Part shown: positions 7,909 through 16,922 of the stretch, one piece after another
Position numbering within the stretch: position 1 is the first letter of the stretch
How the letters are laid out: the number at the start of each line of letters is the position of its first letter
NCBI GenBank assembly: GCA_016180805.1
Contig: JACPAM010000251.1
Span: forward strand, 1-32,365
From: Deltaproteobacteria bacterium
GTDB lineage: Bacteria; Desulfobacterota; Binatia; UBA9968
Length of the DNA stretch: 32,365 bases
Direction of reading: 5' to 3'
Position numbers and translations under genes: made by a program
The notes under the pieces: model-generated
Told to the model about the DNA's origin: nothing
Databases searched by the model: none
Seen by the model: the letters and a program-made list of their open reading frames with translations, nothing else

Positions 7909-8673
7909 TTAGGTGGTGCTGGAGAATCCGCCGTCGATGATGATGATCTCGCCGGTGACAAAATGATTGCTCTCGATCAGGCTCAGCATGGTCTCGGCAA
8001 CGTCTTCAGGCGTGCAGCAGCGCTTGAGCGGCGTGTATTTGGCCCGGCGCGCCATCAGGCCCTCGTAGTTTTCCCCGAGGGTTTTCTTCATCCAATCACC
8101 CTCGATCCATCCGGGGGCTACGGCGTTGACGCGAATTTCCGGCCCGAGGGCGTTGGCGAGGGTCTTGGTCAAGTTGGCGACGGCGGCCTTGCTGGCGGCG
8201 TAAGCGAGCGGCTGCGCCGAGGGGCGGAGACCCGCGATGCTGCACGTGTTGACGATGCAGCCGTTGGGCGATTGCTTGAGTAGAGGCACGGCCGCGCGGG
8301 TGACGAGAAAAAGCCCCAGGACGTTGACCGCAAAGACGCGGTTCCAGTCCTCGACTTTCACGCCATCGAGATCCTTGGGTTCCACGTCGATCGTCGTGCC
8401 TGCGTTATTGATCAACGCATCGAGCCGCCCGAATTCTTTCTGCGTGGCTTCGAGCATGGCCCGCACGCGTGCCCCGTCGCTCACGTCGCACCGGTAGATG
8501 AGGGCGCGCGCGCCGGCCGCTTCGGCGCTCTTCGCCGTAGCCCGAGATGCCTCCTCGCTACGGCTGAAGTTGATCACTAAGTTGTAGCCTTTGCGCGCCA
8601 GCAGCAGCGAGACCGCGCGTCCGATCCCCGTTCCAGCTCCTGTAACCAGCGCTACCGGCTTGTCGCTATCCAT
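7909..8673 (-). CDS. SDR-family NAD(P)-dependent oxidoreductase, FabG-like
   Basis: A 254-residue classical short-chain dehydrogenase. Visible are the cofactor motif TGAGTGIG (residues 11-18), NNAG (89-92) and the catalytic Ser145, Tyr158 and Lys162 (S...Y...K), with the C-terminal VTGEIIIIDGGFS. It would reduce or oxidise a hydroxyl/keto group in the cytoplasm; the substrate is unknown. A basic residue is not obvious after the first strand, while NFSRSEE suggests NADP(H) (inference). It stands alone between the MqsA remnant and the dispersed repeat. Confidence 0.92.
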   Translation of the reverse strand: MDSDKPVALVTGAGTGIGRAVSLLLARKGYNLVINFSRSEEASRATAKSAEAAGARALIYRCDVSDGARVRAMLEATQKEFGRLDALINNAGTTIDVEPKDLDGVKVEDWNRVFAVNVLGLFLVTRAAVPLLKQSPNGCIVNTCSIAGLRPSAQPLAYAASKAAVANLTKTLANALGPEIRVNAVAPGWIEGDWMKKTLGENYEGLMARRAKYTPLKRCCTPEDVAETMLSLIESNHFVTGEIIIIDGGFSSTT

Positions 8674-9212
8674 CGTCGCACCTTCTGAGGATCACTAGCA
8701 AAAAACATAAAGCGCCGTCAATGCCGCATGGGCTCTCGCTCTCCTGTGAGAAGTGTGGCTCCCCACCGGGTGTGCCTCGGGGCTCCCTTCGCTCCACGGA
8801 CGCCGCTCCCTCGGGAAGCGCGCTCTCGGCTGCGGCCGATGGGTTCGTGCCATGATCTGTAGCGCCTGTAATCGGACGTCCGCAGCCTCGCTCGCGCTCC
8901 CCTCGGTCGCTCTGTGCTGCTCCAGCCACTGCTCATGGAGCCCACTCGGCCCTCTCCCTCCCCACCAGAAGGGACTCCCGGTCCCGAAGCGAAGATGGGC
9001 TCGGAGGCGCTGGAAGTCTCTGCGAAGCCGAGGATAAGCAGCATCGATGTCTGAGCCCGCTTCTTCTGAGCAGCTAAGACTTCCCGCCGACGAGACCCTG
9101 GAGCGGAGGGATTGGGAGTCCCGGCACAGGTTTCGAAGTGGAGTCTGCCGCGTGGCTCACAAGGCAAAATAGTCCAATCTCGCGGTTTTCCGCTCCGGGA
9201 ACCCTGTGAATC
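8674..9212. other. Gene-free spacer carrying dispersed repeat copy 2
   Basis: This 539-nt stretch contains the repeat at 8806-8910 and flanking GC-rich sequence with long but unconvincing open frames on both strands. I see no domain, ribosome-binding site or conserved motif in any of them. Confidence 0.6.
8806..8910 (-). repeat. Dispersed intergenic repeat, copy 2
   Basis: The reverse complement matches the element at 25193-25299. The 37-bp core at 8874-8910 is identical to 25194-25230, and the remaining part differs at scattered positions. The distal end, with arms CTCCC and GGGAG around a short loop, is present in altered form. Same orientation as copy 1, opposite to copies 3 and 4. Confidence 0.85.
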
Positions 9213-11171
9213 TTACCTCTGTAGCTGCGGCAGGATCTTTTCGAAGTAATCCAGCGATTCGGGATTGATCAGCGCGTCGCGGTTCGTCACGGGTTTGCCG
9301 TTCACGATGTTGGTGACCGCGCTTTCGACTTTTTTCATGTTGAACGTGTACGGAATATCCGGAACTTCAACAATCAGCGCGGGGATATGTCGCGGCGATG
9401 CTTTTTCCTTGATCTCTTTCTTAAGCCTGCTTTTCAATTTGTCCGTGAGCGCGACGCCTTTGCTCATCTTGACGAATAATATGACGCGTTGATCGCCCTG
9501 CCAGTTTTGTCCGATCGCGAGCGAGTCGGCAATGCCTTCGATGCTGTCCGCGACCGCGTAAATTTCTGCAGTGCCGATGCGCACGCCGGAAGGCTTTAAC
9601 GTCGAGTCGGAGCGTCCGTAGAAAGTGATGCCCCCGCTATCGCTGTGGATTTGGATGTAGTCGCCGTGCCGCCAGACCTTTTTGTTGGGGAAGAAATCGA
9701 AATACGCGCCGCGATATTTTTTCCCGTCAGGATCGTTCCAAAAATAGAGCGGCATGGATGGCGAGGGCGCTTCGCAAACGAGCTCGGCCTGGCGATCGAG
9801 AACAGGAGTGGCGGTTTCGTCATAGGCGTTCACTTTCATCGCGAGGGCCGGACCCTGAAGTTCGCCCGCATAAACCGGACTGATGGGATTGCCGCACGCG
9901 AAGCAACCGTTGATGTCCGTGCCTCCGGAAATCGAATTGAAATGCAAATCCTTTTTGATCTCGCGATAGACGTACTCAAACCCTTCGGCCGAAAGCGGCG
10001 AGCCGGTCTGTGAAATTTCCTTGAGCGATGAGAGGTCGTACGCGTGGCCGGGTCGCAGCCCCTGGCTCTTTAGAGCATTGATGTACGTTGCGCTGCAGCC
10101 GAAGATGGAAAGCCTTTCGTCTTGAATCATTTTCCACATGGCGCCAGGGTCCGGATAATTCGGATTGCCGTCATAGAGGACGAGCGTCGCGCCTGTAGCC
10201 AGGCCGCTCACGAGCCAGTTCCACATCATCCAGCTACACGTCGTGATGTAAATCATTCTGTCGTCACGTTTCAAATCGGTGTGAAGCCAATGTTCTTTGA
10301 TGTGGTTGATGAGGACACCGGGTCCCTGGACGATGCATTTGGGTTTTCCTGTGGTGCCAGAAGAGAACAGGATATAAACGGGGTGGTCAAACGGCAGTTG
10401 TTCAAATTGCATCGGTGCGGGTTCCCGGGCGATGAAATCATCGTAGGGCACGGCTTTGGGCATGCCGCCGATGTCTGGGTTGTCCGTCGTGTATCGCACA
10501 ACGACGACGTTTCTTAGCGTTGAAATCTCCTTGGCGACGGCGGCGGCATTTGCGCGGGTGTCAAAGCGTTGCCCCTTGTGAAAATAGCCGTCCGCCGTGA
10601 ACATGATCTTGGGCTCGATCTGGCCGAGCCGATCGAGCGCAGCCTGGGGTCCGATGTCGGTCGCGCAGGATGCCCACACCGCGCCAATGGACGTTGTCGC
10701 GAGCATGGCGACTGCAGTTTCAATGAGGTTCGGCATATACGCGACGATTCGGTCACCGGGCACGACCCCGAGATCGCGCAGGGATTTGGCGAGACGCGCG
10801 ACCTCGTTGTAGAGCTCGGCGCATGTCATCGAGCGCGATTGGATGTTCTCGCCTTTGAATATCAATGCGATGCGATCATCGCGATAACGCAAAAGATTTT
10901 CGGCAAAATTGAGCCGCCCGCCGATGAACCATTTTGCACCGGGAAATTTGTTGAGATCGTCGACGACGAGATCATAGCCGCGCGATGCCCGGACCCCTGC
11001 ATGGTCCCAGAACGTTGCCCAGAACGCGGAAATATTTTCCACCGACCAGCGATACAGTTCGGGATAGGTTTTGATGTCGAGGGACCATTTTTCGTTGACG
11101 TGACGAATGAAACGCGTGATGTTCGCGTCACGCTTACGTTCTTCGCTGGGGATCCAGAGAGGCGTCTTCAT
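9213..11171 (-). CDS. Acetoacetate--CoA ligase (acetoacetyl-CoA synthetase)
   Basis: Acyl-adenylate-forming enzyme activating acetoacetate, or a related short acid, to its CoA thioester. It carries the P-loop LFSSGTTGKPKCIVQG, the family-specific SWMMWNWLVSGLATGATLVLYDG, SGGTDINGCF and the C-terminal NGKPVTNRDALINPESLDYF. I place the start at ATG 11171 (652 residues), because AGGAAGG lies six bases upstream; a TTG at 11207 in the same frame has no such support. Near the C-terminus the usual GKK around the catalytic Lys reads MKKVE, keeping the Lys but replacing the Gly. It is the last gene of the minus-strand cluster with the TRAP transporter, 132 nt after the dehydrogenase gene, so its acid could be the imported compound. 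Confidence 0.92.
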   Translation of the reverse strand: MKTPLWIPSEERKRDANITRFIRHVNEKWSLDIKTYPELYRWSVENISAFWATFWDHAGVRASRGYDLVVDDLNKFPGAKWFIGGRLNFAENLLRYRDDRIALIFKGENIQSRSMTCAELYNEVARLAKSLRDLGVVPGDRIVAYMPNLIETAVAMLATTSIGAVWASCATDIGPQAALDRLGQIEPKIMFTADGYFHKGQRFDTRANAAAVAKEISTLRNVVVVRYTTDNPDIGGMPKAVPYDDFIAREPAPMQFEQLPFDHPVYILFSSGTTGKPKCIVQGPGVLINHIKEHWLHTDLKRDDRMIYITTCSWMMWNWLVSGLATGATLVLYDGNPNYPDPGAMWKMIQDERLSIFGCSATYINALKSQGLRPGHAYDLSSLKEISQTGSPLSAEGFEYVYREIKKDLHFNSISGGTDINGCFACGNPISPVYAGELQGPALAMKVNAYDETATPVLDRQAELVCEAPSPSMPLYFWNDPDGKKYRGAYFDFFPNKKVWRHGDYIQIHSDSGGITFYGRSDSTLKPSGVRIGTAEIYAVADSIEGIADSLAIGQNWQGDQRVILFVKMSKGVALTDKLKSRLKKEIKEKASPRHIPALIVEVPDIPYTFNMKKVESAVTNIVNGKPVTNRDALINPESLDYFEKILPQLQR

Positions 11172-11303
11172 TGCAGGCCTTCCTGCGCACGTGCAAAGTA
11201 TCGACAAACTATTCTGGTGTCAACTTGCCGTGGCGGCGGTGAAGCAGATGGGACGGAAGTAAGAAAAGAGTTCTTCGCAGTGATGTCGCAGAGGTGATTT
11301 AGC

Positions 11304-12257
11304 CTATCGTTTCACGACGTTGATCATATTCTTCGTGTCGCCGGCGAGAAACCGACGCAGGTTCTCTTCGACGACCGGCAGCGCGTAAGCCGGGTACGTG
11401 TCGTAGAATCCGCCGAGGTGAGGCGTGATCAGGACGTTTTCCATAGTCCAGAAGGGATGATCAACAGGCAACGGTTCGTGGTTGAATACATCTAGCGCGG
11501 CGCCTGCGATCTGCCCCTGTTGCAGCGCCTTAATCAGCGCCTCTTCATCGACGACTCCGCCGCGCGCCAGATTGACGAGATAGCTCGTCGGCTTCAGCGC
11601 CGAGAAAGTCTTTGCTCCGACGATGCCGCGGGTGGCGGGGGAATACGGCGTGAGCAGGACCAGATAGTCGACTTCCCGGACTGCGGGCTCGAGCTCGTCA
11701 CGTCCGTACATTCTGTCAAAGCCCGCGACCTCCCGTTTCGTGGACGAAATGCCAACAACCGTCATGCCGAAGGCCTTGCATTTCGGCGCCAGCTCCTCCG
11801 CGATCGCGCCGACGCCGAAGATGCCAACGGTCTTGTCCTTGAGTAGCCGCGCAGGGAAGCGATCCCACTTGTGCCGATCCTGATTGCGCACCACGCGCGG
11901 CAGTTCACGGGAGAGAGCGAGCATGAGCATGATCGCCGCCTCCGACACCGCAGCCCCGTGGATGCCATGCACGCTCGTGATCAGGATGTCGTCTCGCAGC
12001 GAGGGCTGATCGACGATGCCGTCGACCCCCGTTCCAAGGGCCTGGATCCATTTGAGCTTCGTAGCGTCCTTCAGCACGTGATCGGCCATCATCGGCCCGA
12101 AGGTCAACAGAATATCGGCCGAGCCGATGTAGGGGCCGACTTTGCTGTGGTGGTCCACCATGTGGATGTTCACCTCGGGGAACTTGGCCCTGAGATGATC
12201 GTAATACCGCCTTCTTACTTTTTCCGGCAGGTCGAGGAGGATGAGCAGGCTGGTCAT
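11304..12257 (-). CDS. D-2-hydroxyacid dehydrogenase family protein
   Basis: NAD(P)-dependent dehydrogenase of the D-isomer 2-hydroxyacid family, interconverting a 2-oxo acid and its D-2-hydroxy acid. The nucleotide-binding loop reads FGVGAIAEE, with Ala where the third Gly of GxGxxG usually is. The catalytic Arg (NLARGG), Glu (FNHEPLP) and His (TPHLGG) are all present. I prefer the ATG at 12257 (317 residues), which starts just after the permease stop at 12268; a longer frame from 12350 would overlap the permease end and adds an atypical N-terminus. Its place behind a TRAP permease suggests it acts on the imported acid (inference). Confidence 0.88.
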   Translation of the reverse strand: MTSLLILLDLPEKVRRRYYDHLRAKFPEVNIHMVDHHSKVGPYIGSADILLTFGPMMADHVLKDATKLKWIQALGTGVDGIVDQPSLRDDILITSVHGIHGAAVSEAAIMLMLALSRELPRVVRNQDRHKWDRFPARLLKDKTVGIFGVGAIAEELAPKCKAFGMTVVGISSTKREVAGFDRMYGRDELEPAVREVDYLVLLTPYSPATRGIVGAKTFSALKPTSYLVNLARGGVVDEEALIKALQQGQIAGAALDVFNHEPLPVDHPFWTMENVLITPHLGGFYDTYPAYALPVVEENLRRFLAGDTKNMINVVKR

Positions 12258-12267
12258 TTGGGTCCCA

Positions 12268-14178
12268 TTAGCTGCTCGGGCGAAAGGCTGCAGCGCTCTG
12301 AGGGCGGCGGCGCCAAACGATCTCCCACGATACCAGCGCGATGCCGCCAAGTACTCCCACGATGTCGGTCCAGACAGCGCCCGGAAAGGCGCCGGCCGGG
12401 ATCAACGCAAGCAGGCCGGAAGCGGCGAATGCGACCCGGCGCGGAAGTCCGATTGGCCGCGCAAAATAGCCGACGACGCCGATGGCGACGAGCCACACGC
12501 CCACGATCGCCGTGACCACCGCGATTGTGACCTCCACGGGATCGCCGATCATCAAAAGGGTCGGCGAGTACACGAACAGGAATGGGACAACAAAAGCCGA
12601 CCAACCGAAGCGCGTCGCCTCGAATCCAGTGCGCATGGCGTTTGCACCTGCGAGGCTCGCGGCGGCAAAGGCTGCCAGGGCAACGGGCGGCGTGATCATC
12701 GAGAGCATGCCGTAGTAAAAAATAAACATGTGGGCGGCAATCGGACTCACCCCGGAGCTGACGAGCGCCGGCGCAACCAGCGTAGCCATCAGAATGTAGA
12801 CACCAGCGGTAGGCATCCCCATGCCCAGGACAGTGGCCAGGACCGCCGACATCAGCAGCAGCACGAACAGATTGCCGCCCGCCACCTGAGTCAGAGCAAG
12901 GCTCAGGCCGAAGGCGAGACCGGAGATGTTGAGGGCACCGATCACCATACCCGTGGCGGCGCCGATCATGATGATGTCCAGCGAGCCCAACCCAGTGGCC
13001 CGCAGCGCGTCCAAGAGATCGGAAAGTCTGAGCCGCTTGCCCTTGAAGCCGAAAACGACGCTCACGACAGCAATGATTGATGCCGTCAGAAGCGCCGAGG
13101 TCTCAGGCAAATAGTTCAGCCAGAACATGGCGCTGAGGAGCACCGCCCAGGTCAGCAAAAAGAACCAGCCCGACCCGAGGACGCGCCACGCGCTCGGGAT
13201 CTGTGACTCTTCGACCCGGCTGATCCCCCGTCGCGCCGCCTCCAAGTCAGCCTCGGCGAAGAGGGCGACGTAATAGAGAATGGAAGGGACGATCGCGACC
13301 AGAATGACCTTGGTGTAGGGAATGTGAAGAAATTGGGCCATCAGGAACGCTGCCGCTCCCATGACCGGCGGAACAATCTGCCCGCCGGTGGAGGCGATTG
13401 CCTCGATCGCGGCCGCCGTATAACCGGGATAGCCGCTTCGTTTCATCATCGGGATCGTGATGGCGCCATCCACCATGACATTGGCCACGGCGCTGCCCGA
13501 AACGGTGCCGAAGAGCGCGGAGGAAACTATCGCGACCTTTGCGGGCCCGCCCCGGTACCGGCCCATCAGCGCTACGGCGATATCCGCAAAGAAATCCGCG
13601 CCCCCGGACTTCTGAAGGACCTGGCCAAAGAGAATAAAGACAACGACGACGGTCGCCACGATGCTGAGGGGCAGCCCGAGCATCGCGGTTGAATCCCACG
13701 CCAGGTAGTAAAAGAGCTGTCCCGCCGTTACGGGACGGCCCTGTAGCATCCCCGGCATCCAGCGCCCGACCAATGCGTAGACGATGAACAGGATCACGAT
13801 GACCGTGAGCGACTTGCCCGCGGTACGGCGCAACCCTTCGATCATGAAGGCGAGCATGAGCGTTCCCGCCACCATCCCGTCGGTGGGACGAGCGGTGATC
13901 AGCTCGGAAAGGCCTGGAACGCGAAAGGCCATGTAGGTAGCAGCCGCGAAGCTGATCACGGCCGCCACAGCGTCATACCAGGGGATCTGAGCCGCCCTTT
14001 TGCGGCCCGCTCCACCAGGAACGGCGAGATAGACCAACGGTAAGGCGAGGGCGAGTATTCCGCTCAAGAACTGCTCGCTGGAAAAGATCAGTCCGCCAAG
14101 GCGGAACCAATCCAGGACCCAAGCGATGGTGCCAACGGGCAGCGCGACTGCCAGAACGCTGATTACACGGTCTGCCAC
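12268..14178 (-). CDS. TRAP transporter fused permease (4TM/12TM, TAXI type)
   Basis: A 636-residue membrane protein combining the small (DctQ-like) and large (DctM-like) TRAP subunits, as is usual for TAXI systems. The large domain shows GGPAKVAIVSSALFGTVSGSA, MMKRSGYPGYTAAAIEAIAS, GGQIVPPVMGAAAF and GMGMPTAGVYILMA, all typical of DctM. It works with the TAXI binding protein encoded immediately upstream to import an organic acid by Na+ or H+ symport in the inner membrane. Translation starts at GTG 14178. Its Shine-Dalgarno (GGGGTGAG) overlaps the 3' arm of a 13-bp hairpin between the two genes, so permease synthesis is probably kept below that of the binding protein. Confidence 0.95.
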   Translation of the reverse strand: MADRVISVLAVALPVGTIAWVLDWFRLGGLIFSSEQFLSGILALALPLVYLAVPGGAGRKRAAQIPWYDAVAAVISFAAATYMAFRVPGLSELITARPTDGMVAGTLMLAFMIEGLRRTAGKSLTVIVILFIVYALVGRWMPGMLQGRPVTAGQLFYYLAWDSTAMLGLPLSIVATVVVVFILFGQVLQKSGGADFFADIAVALMGRYRGGPAKVAIVSSALFGTVSGSAVANVMVDGAITIPMMKRSGYPGYTAAAIEAIASTGGQIVPPVMGAAAFLMAQFLHIPYTKVILVAIVPSILYYVALFAEADLEAARRGISRVEESQIPSAWRVLGSGWFFLLTWAVLLSAMFWLNYLPETSALLTASIIAVVSVVFGFKGKRLRLSDLLDALRATGLGSLDIIMIGAATGMVIGALNISGLAFGLSLALTQVAGGNLFVLLLMSAVLATVLGMGMPTAGVYILMATLVAPALVSSGVSPIAAHMFIFYYGMLSMITPPVALAAFAAASLAGANAMRTGFEATRFGWSAFVVPFLFVYSPTLLMIGDPVEVTIAVVTAIVGVWLVAIGVVGYFARPIGLPRRVAFAASGLLALIPAGAFPGAVWTDIVGVLGGIALVSWEIVWRRRPQSAAAFRPSS

Positions 14179-14184
14179 TACTCA

Positions 14185-14253
14185 CCCCGATCCGAAATTC
14201 TTTCTGACACCGAAGGCCGAGCGACACGCCTCGGTTCCTTTTTCGGATCGGGG
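14185..14253 (-). promoter_or_regulatory. Intercistronic stem-loop masking the TRAP permease ribosome-binding site
   Basis: Perfect 13-bp inverted repeat: CCCCGATCCGAAA at 14185-14197 and its complement at 14241-14253. In the minus-strand transcript the stem starts one base after the binding-protein stop codon. Its 3' arm ends in GGGG, which continues as TGAGTA to the GTG start at 14178, so the probable Shine-Dalgarno is partly paired. There is no T-tract. It could protect the upstream mRNA and lower permease translation; both roles are inferred. Confidence 0.6.
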
Positions 14254-14254
14254 C

Positions 14255-15223
14255 TCACTGCTTCGGCGGCCAGAGCCCCTTCTCGCGGTAGAACTTAATT
14301 GCCCCAGGATGGTACTCCCCGTCACGCAGCTTCTTGGCCATCTGTTCGGGCGAGAAGCCTGCACCCAGCGTCTTGAACGAGGCAAGCATAGTGGCCTTGC
14401 CATCATGCAATGCCCTGGTCACCTTGTAGATGAATTCCTCTGGCGCCCTGGCGTGGGTTAAAAACAAGAGATCGAAGGTGGGAACGATGGTTGGCTCGAC
14501 GACGCCGGGATAGTCGTCCGACGGGCGAACCGTGTGAGGATAGATGTGAGGCGCATGCTCCCGAAACCGGGCCATCGCCTCCGCCGAGGGATCGATTGGC
14601 AACGCCCGGATCCCGCCCACCGCGGTGTTGGCTTCCAAGACTTTGCCCGTGCCCAGGGCAAAGAAAAACACGTCGAGCCGCCCCTGGATGAAGTCGTCGG
14701 CATTGCGAAGCACGTTGGGAACTGGAACCACTTTCACGTCATTCCAGCTCACGCCGGCATTGGCCAACATGCCTGACATCAGGTTGTGCACGATCTTCAT
14801 GGTGGTCCAGGCGCCCGGAACTCTCTTCCCTTTCAAGTCCTTGATGGACTTTATGGGCGAATCCTTCTTGACGAACACGGCGACCGGCGTCGGCATGAGA
14901 ACAGTCACGACCCGCAGGTTGGCAAGCTTTTGGCCCTCGTACGCCCCGGTGCCCGACAGAGCCTCCCCCATCTCGTTGGTGTTCGCGACGCCGAAGTCTA
15001 CCTCACCGGCGTTCACCGCGGGAACGACGACGCTGTTCCCGCCACGCGGCTGCACCCGCGCCTGCGCGCCGACCTGTTCCGTGATGATCTTGGCCACGGT
15101 CGAGCTGATCGAGTAGGTGATCGAGCCCGGGCCGCTGGAGCCGATGCCGACGGTTTGAGCCGCGGCGGCTCCGGCCAGGGAAATCGCAATGCCGAACGGT
15201 ACAATGAGTTTGAGGAATCGCAT
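14255..15223 (-). CDS. TAXI-family TRAP transporter solute-binding protein
   Basis: A 322-residue periplasmic protein with a signal peptide (hydrophobic stretch at residues 5-21, cleavage near AAA-AQ). The start of the mature part, TVGIGSSGPGSITYSISSTV, and GGNSVVVPAVNAGEVDFGVAN match the TAXI family (TRAP-associated extracytoplasmic immunogenic protein). KGKRVPG and a TM.I.. helix start follow, as in TAXI proteins. It captures the substrate and hands it to the fused permease encoded next. The ligand is not predictable, although TAXI proteins mostly bind carboxylates or amino acids. It lies 37 nt downstream of the CocE-type hydrolase gene in the same operon. Confidence 0.94.
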   Translation of the reverse strand: MRFLKLIVPFGIAISLAGAAAAQTVGIGSSGPGSITYSISSTVAKIITEQVGAQARVQPRGGNSVVVPAVNAGEVDFGVANTNEMGEALSGTGAYEGQKLANLRVVTVLMPTPVAVFVKKDSPIKSIKDLKGKRVPGAWTTMKIVHNLMSGMLANAGVSWNDVKVVPVPNVLRNADDFIQGRLDVFFFALGTGKVLEANTAVGGIRALPIDPSAEAMARFREHAPHIYPHTVRPSDDYPGVVEPTIVPTFDLLFLTHARAPEEFIYKVTRALHDGKATMLASFKTLGAGFSPEQMAKKLRDGEYHPGAIKFYREKGLWPPKQ

Positions 15224-15260
15224 AGGTCATCCCTCCTTTTTGTGATGGCTTGCCCCTTTG

Positions 15261-16919
15261 TCACTGCGCCGGAAGCACCGGCAGCAGCAGATACGATTCC
15301 CTGCCTTCCCCGGTGTGGATGGTGTTGGTCCCCGCAAACCTCGCGGGCGGGCGATCGACGGGATCATCGTGAAGGAAAAATCCGGAACCCTTCTGGAGGC
15401 CTGGTTCGCCCGCCCGCTCGAAGTCCTTGCCCTGCAGCACCAGTTCCAGACGGTATCCGGCGGGGAGCGCCAGGCTCGCCGGCCAGATGCAGAGATCGAC
15501 CGGATAGGCTTCGCCCGGCTTGAGCATCTGCGCTTCATCGTGGGTGTGCCACGGCAGGTATTCTGTCGAGCGTTCGGGATCGAGCTTGCGGTGCGAGACC
15601 CGCAGCCAGCCCTGCGAGACCGGCGCCTTCGGCTCCGTCGCGCTGAAGAAGGTGAGTTCATTGCCCTGCGGGTCGAAGGCACGCAGCGTCGCGAAGATGT
15701 CCATATCATCGGTAGTCGACGAAACCCAAAGATGGGCCTTGATTGCCGCGCGCTTGGGGGCGGCCGCGCCCAAGCTCCTGCTTTCGGCGTCCAAATACAG
15801 CCGCATCCACTGCGTGTCCGACAGCGGCCACCGGGTGCCGGTGATCGATCGCTTGACCGTGTCTCCTGGAGCACGGATGGCGACCTCGACTTTGGGCTCC
15901 TTCTCCCAGCCGTTGTCGAGTCCCTTCAGGTAGCGATCGAAAAACCCCTTCTGCAGCGCCACGTTCTCCGGCGCGAGAAACGTCGCGAAATAGGATCCCG
16001 ATTGCACCTTGAGCCACTTCTCGCGCGAGGCAATGTGCGAGTAGCCTTCGATTGTGCCGCGCAGGTGCAGGCCGAGCCCGCCCCAATTCGCGACCACCAG
16101 CGCAGGAATCTCGATGTTCTCGTACCTGGGGCTGCGTTCGTGGTACCAGGCGTCGTTTAGCGGGTGGGCCAGGATAGCGGCGTAGTAATCCACCCGGTTT
16201 GCCTGAAGCTCTGCTGGCGTGAAGCTTGCCGGACCCGTATTGCGCTCCCCGGTCACGATATCGGCGAACGGGCACCTGAGCACGCTGCGGTTCCACCAGC
16301 GGTTGGTGAAACCGCTGCTGAAGATCCCGCCCTGGCGGGTGCGGCCGTCGTAGTAGTCGGGGGTGCCCTGCCACGGGAGGATCGCCGCCAGGTGCGGCGG
16401 CCTAAGCGATGCGACGTTCCACTGGCCGGCGGCAAAATACGAGATGCCCAGCAGGCCTACGCTGCCATTGCTCCAGGGCTGCGCGCCCGCCCATTCGATC
16501 GCGTCATAGAAATCCCGGAATTCCGCAGGAGAATTGACATCCAGCTTCCCCCCCGATTTGCCCGCGCCGCGCGAGTCCACTCTGACCACGACATAGCCAT
16601 CCGGCACCCAGCACTCGGGATCCGGGGTCTCGAACGCCAGGTACTTGCACGAGGAGGCCTGCAGGACCGCGGGTTGGCGCTTGACCAGATACTCCCACGC
16701 CTCCGGCATGAACTGTTGGATATGGACGTCCTTGCCGTAGGGTCCAAGCGTCATGAGCACGGGAAACTTTCCCTTGGCCTCGGGCCGAAACACGTTTGCC
16801 CGCAGCACCGCGCCGTCCCGCATCGGCACTTCGACATCCTTGTCCAGCACCATGGGATAGGGGCCTGTCGTCTGCTTTGCCGGCTGCTGTGACGTTTCCA
16901 CGGTTCTGCTCCTTATCAC
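15261..16919 (-). CDS. CocE/NonD-family alpha/beta hydrolase
   Basis: A 552-residue X-Pro dipeptidyl-peptidase-like (PF02129/PF08530) hydrolase. Visible are the oxyanion-side VRVDSRGAGKSGG, the nucleophile elbow GLLGISYFAAGQW with the catalytic Ser, NWGGLGLHLRGTIEGY and the C-terminal jelly-roll domain (LRVSHRKLDP onward). Family members hydrolyse esters or amides. In the segment where relatives I know carry a His in GxHWxxFY, this protein reads GSYFATFL, so the usual catalytic His may be missing or placed elsewhere. There is no signal peptide, so it should be cytoplasmic. It starts 3 nt after the cupin stop and belongs to the TRAP operon, consistent with cleaving an imported ester or amide (inference). 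Confidence 0.87.
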   Translation of the reverse strand: MIRSRTVETSQQPAKQTTGPYPMVLDKDVEVPMRDGAVLRANVFRPEAKGKFPVLMTLGPYGKDVHIQQFMPEAWEYLVKRQPAVLQASSCKYLAFETPDPECWVPDGYVVVRVDSRGAGKSGGKLDVNSPAEFRDFYDAIEWAGAQPWSNGSVGLLGISYFAAGQWNVASLRPPHLAAILPWQGTPDYYDGRTRQGGIFSSGFTNRWWNRSVLRCPFADIVTGERNTGPASFTPAELQANRVDYYAAILAHPLNDAWYHERSPRYENIEIPALVVANWGGLGLHLRGTIEGYSHIASREKWLKVQSGSYFATFLAPENVALQKGFFDRYLKGLDNGWEKEPKVEVAIRAPGDTVKRSITGTRWPLSDTQWMRLYLDAESRSLGAAAPKRAAIKAHLWVSSTTDDMDIFATLRAFDPQGNELTFFSATEPKAPVSQGWLRVSHRKLDPERSTEYLPWHTHDEAQMLKPGEAYPVDLCIWPASLALPAGYRLELVLQGKDFERAGEPGLQKGSGFFLHDDPVDRPPARFAGTNTIHTGEGRESYLLLPVLPAQ

Positions 16920-16922
16920 GCG

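Noticed and set aside
8718-9167. Open frames on both strands in the 8.7-9.2 kb spacer
   Set aside because: They overlap repeat copy 2, have no ribosome-binding site or motif and a composition expected from GC-rich noncoding DNA.
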